Shown here piece by piece: positions 1 to 11,465 of a stretch of DNA of 64,000 nt. Position 1 is the stretch's first letter. Each line of letters starts with the position of its first letter. The notes below the pieces were generated by a model that was not told the origin of the DNA, made no database searches, and saw nothing but the letters and a program-made list of their open reading frames with translations. Location: positions 24,966,322 through 25,030,321 of the forward strand of contig NC_134017.1 in assembly GCF_040712315.1 (NCBI RefSeq), written 5' to 3'. Source of the DNA: Castanea sativa (lineage: Eukaryota > Streptophyta > Magnoliopsida > Fagales > Fagaceae). The translations under genes and the position numbers were made by a program.

Positions 1-1150
1 TTCACTCAAAATATCTGATATAGCTTTCCAAAGCATATAATGAATCACTTAATACATATGTAATCACATCTTAAAATTATTAGAAAATACATACATATAA
101 TTGATCAGAGCACAATGTCACATATACACATCACATATTCTCACATACAATCCTGTGAGCAGATACCAACATCTAACCCCTGCTGGTGAGGGATCAACAC
201 ATATTCTCATATATAATCCTGTGAGCGGATTTACACATACATCTGATCAATTCTAAAAATACTCATTTTGAGTCAGATATCACAAAACAAAATATATACA
301 AAATAAAATAATCTTCTTAATATTAACAATTATTCAAATTGAAACATAAATAAAAAGATGTTTGACTCTCTTAGGGAATGATTAGGAACTAAAGAGTTTA
401 TATAAATATTTTTAAAATTCTTGAGTAAGTTTAAAAATCCAATTTGCTAAAAGAAACGTCTTAAATACTGTTTGAAAAACAAGAATATGACTTCGAAATC
501 ACTTGGTTTGAAGCAAATTTAAAGAACAAGAATCTTTTTAGAAAAATTACTTTGAAACTCAATTATTTTCGGAAAATAGTTTAGTTTAAAAAAAAATCTT
601 TTAAATGGGATTTGGACATTTAAAACGTTATTTAAAATTCAAAATTTATCTTAAAACATTATTTTAAAAGCCAATTAAAATTTCTCTTTCAATAGTGTAA
701 AAATGTTTTTGTTAAACTTTTAAAACGTAAGCTAAAAAAAATATCACTTTTGAAAACCTTTAACTTCTAAGAACCTAAAGAACAAAACTTGTGCATGTTA
801 TGCATAATTACTTACAGCACTTGAATCACTCTGAAAGTCCAACTGAAACGCCCTCCAAATAGTCTCAAAATACTCTTAAATAGGACCTATAATCAATCGT
901 GAATATTACTTAATAACTCCACAAATATAAAGCTTATAAAACTATATAAATGGACGCACTAGGACTATACTTTGCTGAACTAATAACATTTTTAACACTA
1001 AATTAAAGGTTCTCTAACAATGATGCTCTAACCAATAATATTTCCTTGCATTAATCGAAACTCATCTTGTCATGAGGAAAGCAGTAGCCAAAAATATCAT
1101 TGACCCAGGATTTGATATAAAACCCCCAAAAAAGTTAATTCATCCTAACA
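1..1150. other. AT-rich intergenic sequence, no gene seen
   Basis: No credible coding frame is visible. The only structure I see is a short imperfect duplication near 133-165 and 200-233, a block with a CCTGTGAGC core that occurs twice about 67 bp apart. The rest is AT-rich and probably degraded transposon sequence. Confidence 0.6.
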
Positions 1151-1157
1151 TATATAG

Positions 1158-1372
1158 AATGCGTTTGGATAGGAGGCTGCGTCCACGTCTGGCCAGTTTT
1201 TTTTTTTTTTTTTCCACGCGCATGTGTCACTGTTCATTGGCCATGAACAGTGATTTTAGGCCAATGAACAGTACTTTTTGGGATGAACAGTAATTTTTAC
1301 ACATTAAAAAATTATTTTTGTACAGTATTTTCAGTTTTCAGTTTTCAGCAATAAGTTCTATCCAAACGGACT
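1158..1372. mobile_element. Small MITE-like element with CGTTTGGATAG termini
   Basis: The left end carries CGTTTGGATAG and the right end its inverted complement CTATCCAAACG, giving terminal inverted repeats around a 215-bp body. The body is AT-rich, has a T-tract near 1198-1213 and repeated GAACAGT motifs in both orientations (1232-1290) that can fold back. There is no coding capacity. The size and paired ends suggest a non-autonomous DNA transposon. I did not find a convincing target duplication, so the superfamily is not assigned. Confidence 0.6.
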
Positions 1373-1635
1373 CATAATCACAAAAAAACGTGGCAAAACT
1401 AAAAGGACCCTCTATATATACAAAACCAAAAGAAGACTTGATGGCAATATTTACCTATTCTAAGGACCCACAGAGACCAATGTGAGAACCATACTCCCAC
1501 AAAAGCCAATTTCAACTTCAATATATAACCTCAATGGTTTGGTAGCATAATCTCAATGAAAGGGGGGGGGCGGGGGCAGTGTGTGTCTCCCAATGGCAAT
1601 GAAAACAATGGCCGCATAGTTGGCTTATTATATAT

Positions 1636-1639
<4 letters not shown>

Positions 1640-1698
<59 letters not shown>

Positions 1699-1768
1699 CT
1701 AGAATGAGCCACGATATTTCAAAAAAAAAAATCTGTGATTTGGCTTAAGTCTTCCGTCGGTTTTGTAC

Positions 1769-1836
<68 letters not shown>
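1640..1836. repeat. Two (AT)n microsatellites
   Basis: Two long pure AT dinucleotide tracts, about 1640-1695 and 1773-1834, are separated by roughly 80 bp of unique sequence. The short reading frame full of Ile-Tyr pairs over the first tract is an artefact of the repeat. Confidence 0.95.
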
Positions 1837-1837
<1 letters not shown>

Positions 1838-2387
1838 TAATGAACAATCTAACATCTAACATGGATACACAACGACAATTCTAATCGTAAAATATAAGTA
1901 GAATTTTAGGATCAAAATCAAATTTCTGAATAACCTTATAAACTTTTAATTCTTTGTTTCTAATTGTAAGAAATCATACCTTGAACAATTTGATTGCCTT
2001 TTCAATTGTACGTGCTCTAACTCCAAGGAAAAACCTCTTAGCCTCTTTGATAAAACCCTTTCTATGAAAATCCTGACTATCTCTTCCTCTACCCTGTAGT
2101 TTGTATTAGAGATGTGGGCTTAGTGAGGTAGCGGGTTATAGTTATAAAGAAAAAGAAAACCTATGGCCCAACAATTATATTTAAAAGAAAACCTAATAAT
2201 AACCTCAAATAAAAAAATATGTGGGGGTATTACACTTTGTGCCCTAATATGAAAATGAGACACAACCACCACCAGATCCAAATCAGAGCCAAACCACACC
2301 ATCATTTACCCCACAAGGGAATAACCAAGAAGTAGATCCTTCTAAGAATAGACCTCAGAGTTTGGTCACAGTTAGGTAAAAAGTCAA

Positions 2388-2613
2388 GTGGAGACCTTGA
2401 TTGAGAAAATCCATATCATAGAGGGCTCCGGCACCCTAGGAAGTGTTAATCTAGACAGTCTGACCAATTTCTCTCAGGTCATTATGCCTCCCAAGTTCAA
2501 GACACCCGAGTTTGTCAAATATGATGGCACTGGAGAACCTTGTGCCTATCTGCGTATGTTTTGTAGGAAGATGGCACCTTATGGAAACAATTATCCTTTG
2601 CTCTGCCTGTGGA
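2388..2613 (+). pseudogene. Gag fragment of a plant LTR retrotransposon, truncated
   Basis: The frame contains a block around residues 33-68 starting MPPKFKTPEF, followed by YDGTGEPCAYL and RKMAPYGNN. This resembles the start of the gag region of plant Ty3/gypsy elements, where a proline-rich motif leads into a K(Y/F)DG segment and a helix (pattern knowledge, not a search). The similarity stops at about 2613, where the sequence changes to an LTR-edge or leader-like block on the opposite strand. The downstream gag core, zinc knuckle and pol are missing, so this is a relic broken at its 3' side. Confidence 0.6.
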
Positions 2614-2632
2614 CACAAGAGGGGAGTCACCA

Positions 2633-4384
2633 TCTAGTTTTTGCAATGGGTTAGGAACGATGAATATAGCGTCCTTTTGAGGAAGGACCATTGATCTTAC
2701 TGTTTGAGATATGGGTTTGGAGTTTAAGTACGTTCTTGGGAAGTTGTTAGTCATCCAAGACCGCCTAACCCTAAGGTTGGCCTCCCATCATTGTGTCTTA
2801 CGTCTTAACTACGATAAAATCATGTTCAATACTTGTATACTAACTCACACACACACTAGCATACATCTAAGCATACAACATAGCATCATCATCCCAAAAT
2901 GCATACATATCCATCCATAAAGCATAAGAAACCAAACCACACATATACAACCCTAACATTCATCTAACATGTGAAAACCCTACCATGTTGTACATCTAAA
3001 CATACTTCATCATTATACTCTAACATCTCACCACCTCATCCTAACATTCATCTAGCATGACATCACATCATATGGCATCACATCATATTCAAGGCAGCAA
3101 CATGTATAATCAACTCAAGGCAGAAGCATAAGCATAAGAAAAGATCCAAGTAACATGTGATTCATCCAAACATTCACATTCATCTCTAACAACAAAACAA
3201 GATCATATCACAATTGTATGAACATTTCCAGTGCATGACTTACTTTTTACTTACCTTGCAGCAACTTAGCACCTATGGCATTTATGTGTAAGCATGTGAA
3301 TGCATGTTCATGTCATCAAAACAAGGAAAATACTAAACAAACCCTACCTCTAACATGCAATAGCAAACCAAGCAATTGAACATGTGAAACAGAGACATTG
3401 AAAGCATAAAAGCATGGGAAAGAGAAGCAAAACAAAAGAAAAAAAATTAGGGATTCTGGGTAGCGGCTTGCTCATGCGAGAACACATTTGTGTGCACATA
3501 ATCAAGTCTGCGTGCTCAGGCAAGATTATGTGTATGCAAGTTCTTGCCCAGAAACCCTAAAAACACAAAAAACAGGGCAGATTCTCAAAACTGGAATTCT
3601 AACAACCTAATACGCATTTTAAACATACAAACATATAAATCTGAACATGTTAAAGCATATTAAAACAAGAAAACAAAACAAACAGAAAGATTTAAAGGCA
3701 AAAAATGAAAGAAAGGAAAAAAAGTTTTGACTAGATACCTCAAAGAAGAGCTTTTCAAGCTTTATTTTTGACCATTCTCCTCAGTCAAATCTATTTACAA
3801 GCCAATAAGAAAGCAATTAGCAATGTTAAACTAAAAGGATTGGGGCCAGAAAAGATCTCAATCAAACAAAATTAACTTGAGGGTGTTTTGTGAAAAACTC
3901 CATTTTGATTCACTATTTTCTATGTGTTTAAAAAGTGATTAGAAAGTGAATCTTGTATTTTTCTCATGGGATTTCTCTATGTTTGAAAATATACCATGTA
4001 AGGCTTTTTATAGAGGAAAAAATGGGGTTTGGATCGACTCCCAAAAAATGTGGGATTTATTCCAAACCTTAGTCATTATTGCAGAAAACTTGCATTTTTT
4101 ATGTCTTTGAAACCCTAGCTGTGTACACAGGAGTGTGTCTGCATATGCATGCTTTGGCTAACGTATGTAGGCTGCTGCCCACATACGTGGGCGAGGGCTA
4201 CTGTGGTCATTTTATTTCCAAAAATGAATTTTTGCTCATTTAAAATGTTATAATTTCCATTTTAACACTTCTTAAGTCAATTTGAAATCTGATTGGGTTT
4301 TAAACTGGCCTTGGGCCTTAGAGTTTGGGCATCATTAGGAAACATGGGCCTGAGTAGTAAGGGGTACGAAATGCGATGTCTACA
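2633..4384 (-). mobile_element. Probable LTR of a Tat-type gypsy element, minus strand
   Basis: Read on the minus strand, a terminus TGTAGACATCGC begins at 4384 directly after a purine-rich AAAAGAGAGGCATC (4385-4398), which looks like a polypurine tract. Within the body there is a TATAAAAAGCC box at about 4003-4014 and, upstream of it on that strand, a cluster of CATATG/TACGTA-like motifs (4125-4200). At the other end, near 2612-2632, is TGGTGACTCCCC, similar to the TGGCGACTCC primer-binding region of many plant Tat/Ogre elements. Both edges are inferred, because the partner LTR is not in this window and no target duplication was found. The stretch 2830-3240 inside it is rich in degenerate CATC/ACAT units. 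Confidence 0.42.
4005..4013 (-). promoter_or_regulatory. TATA box of the probable LTR
   Basis: The minus strand reads CTCTATAAAAAGCC here, a good plant TATA context. It lies about 120-190 bp downstream, on that strand, of the motif cluster at 4125-4200. Confidence 0.45.
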
Positions 4385-5770
4385 GATGCCTCTCTTTTGA
4401 TTCATGAGCTTTGTTGACGGAATCAAAAGAATAAGAGAAAAAAAAACGTTTTGTTTCGACGTAAGACTCAGGCCCAACCCACGCACACAACACACATCAC
4501 ACATACATGGGGTGGGGTGCAACTCCAGAGAGTTATGTGGGATTTGTATATCCAAAGTCCCACCTTTGTTGCTTGGGAAACAAGCAATGATAGGTTCGCT
4601 ATCCCAAAACTTGTTTTGCCACTTGCACGCAAATGGTGAGTGACTTACTATCCTAGAGTCACTTAGAAAAAGAAAAAGAAAAGAAAAAAAAGGGCGCTCT
4701 TTGAGCTAACCCAGCAAACAACAAAAGGATACAGTCTCCGTGGTGTCCATTTGGGGCTCTTGCCTCAAACTTCTCCAGGTGACTTTCTCCTCTTGTCTTC
4801 TTCACTTCTTTCTCTACCTTTTCTGGTGAGACTCTTGTATCGGGTTGACTTTGGTCTCTTTCTCTATCTCTATCTTTACCTTTTTCTACCGTGCCTATAT
4901 GTTGAATTCCTGGAGAATATGTGCATGAGTAGTCTTGATTGTTGGATCCACTAGGGGTGGTGAAAACTTGCTGAGGAGTAGGTATGTATAGGGAGGAATC
5001 TTTTGCCTTTTTCATGACTTACTTGGGGATGAGAAACTTGCTGAGGAGTAGTAGAAATAGACTCGCTGAGGAGTAGTGTAACTTTGTAGATGTGCGATCC
5101 ACTAGGGGAGAATCTTCTGCTTCATTCATGGTATATTGAGGACTTTTAAGGAAGAATCTTCTGCTTCTTCACTGGGGATACTTTAGGTGTACTTGATCTG
5201 CTGGGGAAGAATCTTCTGCTTCCTCACTAGGGATTGTTTAAATATGCTTGGGTCCATTAGGGAAGAATCTTTTGCCTTCCTTATAGGGATGATGTTCTAG
5301 ATATGCTTGATTCACTAGGGAAGAATCTTTGGCCTCCTTACCGAGGATAGTGTTCTTGAATTTATGTGATTTACTGGAAATGGTTTTGGGATGTACATGC
5401 TTCATTGGGGGAAGAGTTTTTTTGCTTCCTTTACTATTCACTGGGGGGTCTTTGGTGACTTTATACCTACTTGGGGCAATCTTGAGATTTTTTTTACTAT
5501 TCATAACTAAACTACACATAGTTTAGTGGTGAGGCCTAAACTACACGAAGTTTAGCCATCAGGTGCGTTCCCGTCTCTTCATTTTCCCAATAGTTACCAA
5601 CCGTTTCTTTTTCTTCTTCATTCTCTTCATCTCCCTCATCTCTTCATAACTCTTCAACTTCCCCTTTTTTCTCTACAAAAACTTCCCTTTTCTCTTTTCC
5701 TCACATCATCTGATTTTCCCATTCTCTCCAAACTCCTCATTCTCTCATTTTCTCTTTAGACTTCCTTCAT
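4385..5770. other. Internal non-coding region between the LTR-like end and the mobile-domain pseudogene
   Basis: No intact gene is seen. From about 4960 to 5480 there are degenerate tandem units of roughly 56 bp with a core GAAGAATCTTCTGC followed by TCACTAGGGAT-like text; cores sit near 5110, 5150, 5205, 5262 and 5320. From 5570 to 5770 the plus strand is C/T-rich, like a plant 5' leader or proximal promoter, and leads into the ATG at 5779. The short open frames here are chance frames over repeat units. Confidence 0.5.
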
Positions 5771-5778
5771 CTCCTTCA

Positions 5779-7752
5779 ATGGCACCCAAGGCCAAGAAGA
5801 ATTCATACGTCCTTTCCTCTGATGCATTTTTCTTCACCTGCTGGAGTGGAGCAGTGAGATTGATGGACCCTCCTTCATTGACATACCAGCCATAGAATCA
5901 CATTCCTATGACTAAATCTGTAAGTTTTTCAAACTTTTCTCGTGTTCAAGTTTCTCTTTGATCTTTCATTTTAGTGTGTTTTTGGCCATGTAAATGTTTG
6001 GGTTTTGTTATAGGATGGGTTTAGATGAAAACCTGACACATTAGAAGGGTAAGAACATGTTTAGGATTTATTTTGGATGATATATGTTTGAAAATGTTGA
6101 AGGACACTTCCTGTCTGTGCTTCTACATGCGTGGGCTCAAGCCTGTGTACGCAGCTTGAACTTATGCGTACACAGCTCTATTCTTGCATACGCAAGTTTG
6201 TTCTTGAGGCTCTACGTATGTGGGTTCTGGCCTGCCTATGCGGGGTGTTTGCGTACGTGGGCCTTGACTTGCATATGGGAGACACCTAGTAGAGCCTTCA
6301 CTTTGTCCATTTTCACTTCTTTTTCCACTATTTCACTTCTATATGCAATCCTAACACCACTTTTTGTCATTTTTGCACCTAAACATCACCACATCCTTCT
6401 TTTTATCTTTATTCTCGTATCGAAAACATCATTTTTCATCATTTTCACTTGAATTGAGAATCTAATGTTATCTTCTTCTTTTGTAGTCCTTATCCCTTTA
6501 TGCTGGTAAGAGAAGCACCAACAAGGTGGTGGAGTGGTACAACCTGCTTGTTCCCAAAACTAGGGCTTACATCAAGGAAACGAGCTTGGAGCCTATACTT
6601 AGCCTTTTGCTGGAAAGGTCCGCAACTTTGGTGAAATGCCTCATCGAGAGGTGGTGGGATACTACTCATACTTTCCATATTGTTGAGTGGGAGATGATGA
6701 TGACTCCTTATGACTTCTATCGCATGACCGGCCTGAGCTTCAAAGTGGCCATCATTAATTTAGATGGCATGTCGGGCATCCAGCTAGGTCTTGACATGTT
6801 GGGGAGGAAATACTCCACTGAGACCATCCGCGACTTTGACTTGGTATCAGATTACATACTCCTCCCACAAAGGACTATAGAGGAGCATGTCTGAATGCCT
6901 AGGGCTTTTCTCTATTTTTTGGGAGCTTATCTCTTTACCAATGGTGTACAAACGGTGTCCTTAAGGTGGTTGACCCTCCTTCACGACTTTGCAGATGCAT
7001 GGAAGGCTAAATGGGGGCAAGCATGTCTTGCCTATCTTTACTCTAGCCTCGATACTCTTAGTCGAGGCACCTTGCAGCAGTTTATAGGGCTTGGGAAGCT
7101 TCTTGAAGTTAGTTCTCTTTCCATCTCTTGTATTTTCATTTGTAGCTTGTAATCTTGCAAACTATATCATCTTGCAAACTGTCATATTGTAAATTGTACC
7201 ATTTTGTATTTAACCTATGGCTTGTGTTTCCTTTTGCAGCGGTTGATTGTTAGGTATGGCCTCATAACTCCTGGCACTGATCTAAATTTGAGGGAATTCC
7301 CTCGAGTGAGGGCCCACCTTGTCGAGGTAGCTTCTGATGAGGTAAGTTTAAGAGTTCCAGTTTTCATGCTTCTTTATGCATTTCCCTTAGGATACTCTTC
7401 TTCTAACCTTGTATCATTATAGGTCAACTGGACTTTATGGGCTAGCCAACCCCTTCCTACTTCTCCAGATTTGGAAGCTGCTGTCATCATTGCTTCGGAG
7501 ATTACCCGGCCCTTCGAAGGAGTAGGCTTGAGGGCACTCTACTTGGCGGAGCGAATGCAGTGTCAGTTGGTGGGTAGAGATGACCCATAGATTCCAATGG
7601 ATCCTTTGGGGTTCATGTTTGCACCACACTCCATGACCGATGCTGAGTATAACTTGTGGGGGAGTGGTGTTCCCAACATCGAGCGACTCTTTGATGGATT
7701 GGACTATAAGGAATTCAACATCACCCACTCCATGCCTTCCCTTCCTACTTAG
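5779..7752 (+). pseudogene. Plant mobile domain (PMD, MAIN-like) gene, four exons, decayed
   Basis: Four exons with standard splice sites can be read: 5779-5919, 6487-7107, 7240-7341 and 7423-7752. The junctions are GTAAGT at 5920, TTGTAG before 6487, GTTAGT at 7108, TTGCAG before 7240, GTAAGT at 7342 and TATAG before 7423. Exon 2 encodes WYNLLVPKTRAYI, a conserved RWWDTTHTFH block and MTPYDFYRMTGL, which resemble the plant mobile domain (PF10536) of MAIN-like genes and transposon-borne relatives. Exons 3-4 continue with VRYGLITPG and FMFAPHSM. In-frame stops at 5893-5895 (TAG), 6892-6894 (TGA) and 7588-7590 (TAG) make it non-functional. Summed length is about 398 codons. It could be a decayed cellular gene or, given the LTR-like end and polypurine tract to its left, an antisense extra gene of a retroelement; see findings. 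Confidence 0.72.
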
Positions 7753-8399
7753 GTATATGCTCAATCTCTTCTTCTTCTTCTCCTTTTCCATAACATTGTT
7801 GTGAAAATGTTATAAACATAACATTTTTTTCCTCTCATCCACACTTGCCATTTTGGATCATTAAAAGACAAAAATTATACTAAACCAAACTTCAATAAAA
7901 GACAGAAACCACACTAAACCAAACTTACTGTAGAAAAGCTATTCAATCTTTTTATATAGTTAGTAGATAGAAGTAGATATTTAAAAATAATAAATAAAAA
8001 ATTATTTATAATGAAATTCAGCTTAAAATTAAAAGGGACCAACACAAAATAATAATTCAATTTTTCATTGAATTGTTCAATCAATAAGTATCCGGGCCAC
8101 GGATTTCACTTTTGAATTGATCAATTCAATTCCATCTCTATCTCTCTTTCTCTTCTAGATCGACCTAAAAAAACCAAAGTCTTCTTCTTAACCCAAACTT
8201 CTTAACAATTTCAAAAAATTAAAATTAAAATTACAACAAACATTGAATTATACCTGTTAACCCAAACATTTATAGAAGTTGGGTAAGTTCATCATCAACT
8301 TATATATCTTTATAAACTAGGTACTATTATTAATCTGATATGCTTGAAATTAATTTTTACCAAAATGGTGATGAATTCATTTGATTTTTTTTTCAAACG

Positions 8400-8758
8400 A
8401 TGTTTAAGAACCCTTATTTATTTCTTCTGGCAATTAGTTCAGGCTTCTCCTAGTTAATGTATAAATTTCATACAGGTTTTTATTTTTATTTATATATATT
8501 TTTTCAATTCCTCAAGACTTGTAGTTCTTCTATATATATATACACCATGTTTCTTCACATTGATAACCTTAAATTTTTTTTTCAAGTGTGATTGGAGGGG
8601 CTATCATCTATATAAAAGAGGATTCTGAGTTGGGTTTGAATGAGACCTTGTTTTTTGAAGTCCTTACGTAATGCACAACAGGCTTGAAGGTTGATGCACG
8701 AGTGTACTGGTGTAGTTTTAGTTTTACAAATGATTATAATGTTGAGACTACCCACTAA
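8400..8758 (+). pseudogene. Exon pair in repeat unit 1, unknown protein, disrupted
   Basis: Exon-like cassette A starts with ATG at 8400 (MFKNPYLFLLAIS) and ends at a CAG|GT donor. Cassette B (8587-8758) starts after a pyrimidine tract and AG acceptor and encodes VIGGAIIYIKEDSELGLNE and on to a TAA after NVETTH. Cassette A has a TAG stop and cassette B a TAA stop in this unit. I do not recognise the protein family. Confidence 0.45.
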
Positions 8759-10929
8759 GTCACCTCAATGGCTCCATGAGAAAGTAAATTCTTCTTTGAG
8801 AGTCATATAATATCAAATACTATAATCAATATTATATTTTTATGTAAATGTAAGACATTTGGGATTTGTTGGATGTATTGTTATAAGAAAGAGTATCTAA
8901 AATAAGAGAATTTGTGTTTTGGTTAATGAGTCATACATGTAGAAGAAGAATATGGCCATGGGCTTCTAATTTCAAAGTTGAACACAACCATAAACATAAA
9001 CATTATGTGGCAAAATCTAATTTCAAAGTATAAGAAAAACATAGACATAAATATAAACAGTATATGATTTGAAGAACTCTTCAATATAGTTACTTCTATA
9101 AGATCTTAATACATTTTATTGAGAGAAATTGGATCTCATATCTCAATTATGGGATCTAAAAAGTACTATAAGAACAAAGAATGCGATAATAGTTCTATGT
9201 AAATCCAAACAAATATAACTCAACAAACCAAAACAACATTAATGTTACAACAATGGCCACGACTAACTCAATAACAATCTCATGTATTATTGTACACTCA
9301 TATTTTACAAACTTCTTTCTCATGCTCATGCAGATCCTTTATGTGTTACTAACATCTACCTTAGGCAACATCAATTGGTAAAATCTAATTTCAAAGTATA
9401 AAACAAAGATAAAACCGTACAGTATAGTTACACGTATAAGATCATAATCTTTTTATGGAAAAAAATTGGATTTATGTTCTCAATTATAGGAAGCTAAAAT
9501 GTACTAAATGAACAAAGAACGTGATAATAGTTTTGTGTAAATCCAAACAATTATAACTCAACAAACCGAAATAACACTAAGGTTACAACAATATTCACAA
9601 CTAGCTCAAAAATAGTATTATGTATATTATCCACTAAGACATTTCAAACTTAATGCATCCTTTCTCTAATGCTTATGCACATCCTTAATTTATTGTTGAT
9701 GGCTACCTCTAGTAATATTAACTGTGAAAGTGTTGTAAAAATATTATAAACATAACATTTTTTTTCTTTCTCATCCAAACTCGCATTTTTGGATCAATAA
9801 ATGACAAAAATTGTATTGAACCAAACTTCAATAAAAGACAAAAACTACACTAAACCCAATATACTGCAGAAAAGCTATTCAATCTTTTTATATAGTTAGT
9901 AGATAGAAGTAGATATTTAAAAATAATAAATAAAAAATTATTTCTAATCAAATTCAGCTTAAAATTAAAAGGGATTAACATAAAATAATAATTCAGTTTC
10001 TTCATTCAATTGTTTAATCAATCCATATGCGGCCACGACTTTTACTTTTGAATTGATCAAATTAGTTCCATCTCTATCTCTCTTTCTCTTCTAGATTGAG
10101 CTAAAAAAACAAGACTTCTTTTTAACCCAAGCTTCTTAACAATTTCATAAAATAAAAAAAAATTAAAACAAATCATTCACACATCATTGGATTGTACCTG
10201 TAAACCCAAACATTTATAGGAGTCGAGTGAGTTCATCATCAACTTATGTGTCTTTATATACTAGGTATTATTATTAATGAGATATGCTTAAAATTAATTT
10301 TTACCAAAATGGTGATGAATTCATATGAATTATTTATTTATTTATTTTCAAACGATATTTAAGACCCTTATCTATTTCTTCTGGCAATATCAGGCTTCTC
10401 CAAGTTAATATATTGTTTTCATACAGGTATTTTTTGTTTTCAATTCCTCAAAACTCTTTTTTTTTTTTTTTTAATAGATATACCATACTTGACTGAGCTT
10501 GATTAAGACCTTGTTTTTTGAAATCCTTATGCACTGCATAACGGACTCGAAGATTGATGCACAAGTGTACTTGTGTAGTTTTAGATTTACAAATAGTTAT
10601 AATGCTGAGATTACACACTAAGTCACCTCAATGGCTCCATGAGAAAGTAAATTCTTCTTCGAGAGCCATATATTATAATATACTTTAATCAATATTCAAT
10701 TTTTATGTAAATGTAAGATATATGAGATTTGTGGGATGTATTGTTATAAGAAAGAGTAGCTAAGAGAAGAGAATTTGTGTTTTGGTTATTGAGGCATACA
10801 TGTAGAAGAAGAATATGGCCATGGGCTTCTAATTTCAAAGTGGAAGACAACCATAAACATAAACATTATGTGGCAAAATCTAACTTCAAAGTATAAGACA
10901 AAGATAGACGTAAACATAAACATTATATG

Positions 10930-11394
10930 TGATGGGACTGACGAAGTTGAACACAGACGAGTTCGCCTCCACAGACGAACCTGACCGATCATCCGCGTCA
11001 TTGACGAGAACATTAAGGCCATTCAATGCTGCCAATACTGTCTTGTACCGTTACAGGACCAGTTGGACGAACCGGTGGAAACGCATTAAAACCCATTACT
11101 CCGCCAGAGACGTTATTAGGGGAGACATTAACACCCCAATGGCTATAGTCCAAAAGGACATATAAAGCCCTCACAACACCAATACGAGGTACACACAGAA
11201 TTAGAACATATACTGAGCTATTTTTGATATTTTTGACTGCTACCTTCTTTCGCACTAACTTTGGCATCGAAGGCGTTGTGGCAGGCACCACACCGGTGAC
11301 CATTTGAGTGAGTTCTTGCTTCCGTCACGTCGCCGAAGTGCGACCGGAAATGTCTGGACGAACTCAAAGTAACTGACGAGCTTTTGCTTAATCA
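10930..11394 (+). repeat. 5' LTR of the gypsy element
   Basis: It begins TGATGGGACTGACGAAG and ends GCTTTTGCTTAATCA. A TATA-like CATATAAAGCCC lies near 11157-11168. The short minus-strand frame over it (11013-11303) recurs in the 3' LTR simply because the LTRs are copies. Confidence 0.95.
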
Positions 11395-11397
11395 ATT

Positions 11398-11415
11398 TGG
11401 CGCCGTTTGTGGGAA
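11398..11415 (+). other. Primer-binding site of the gypsy element
   Basis: TGGCGCCGTTTGTGGGAA starts three bases after the 5' LTR. TGGCGCCG is the usual start of the primer site in Tat and related plant gypsy elements. Confidence 0.8.
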
Positions 11416-11465
11416 CGAAATTCTCGTACTACGAAAACACGATTCCTACCAGCTCCGATATCTAG

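Noticed and set aside
1518..1712. Short minus-strand frame rich in Ile-Tyr
   Set aside because: It is the translation of the (AT)n microsatellite.
11013..11303. Minus-strand 96-codon frame, repeated at 20375-20665
   Set aside because: It lies wholly in the LTR and appears twice only because the LTRs are copies; no domain or coding bias is evident.
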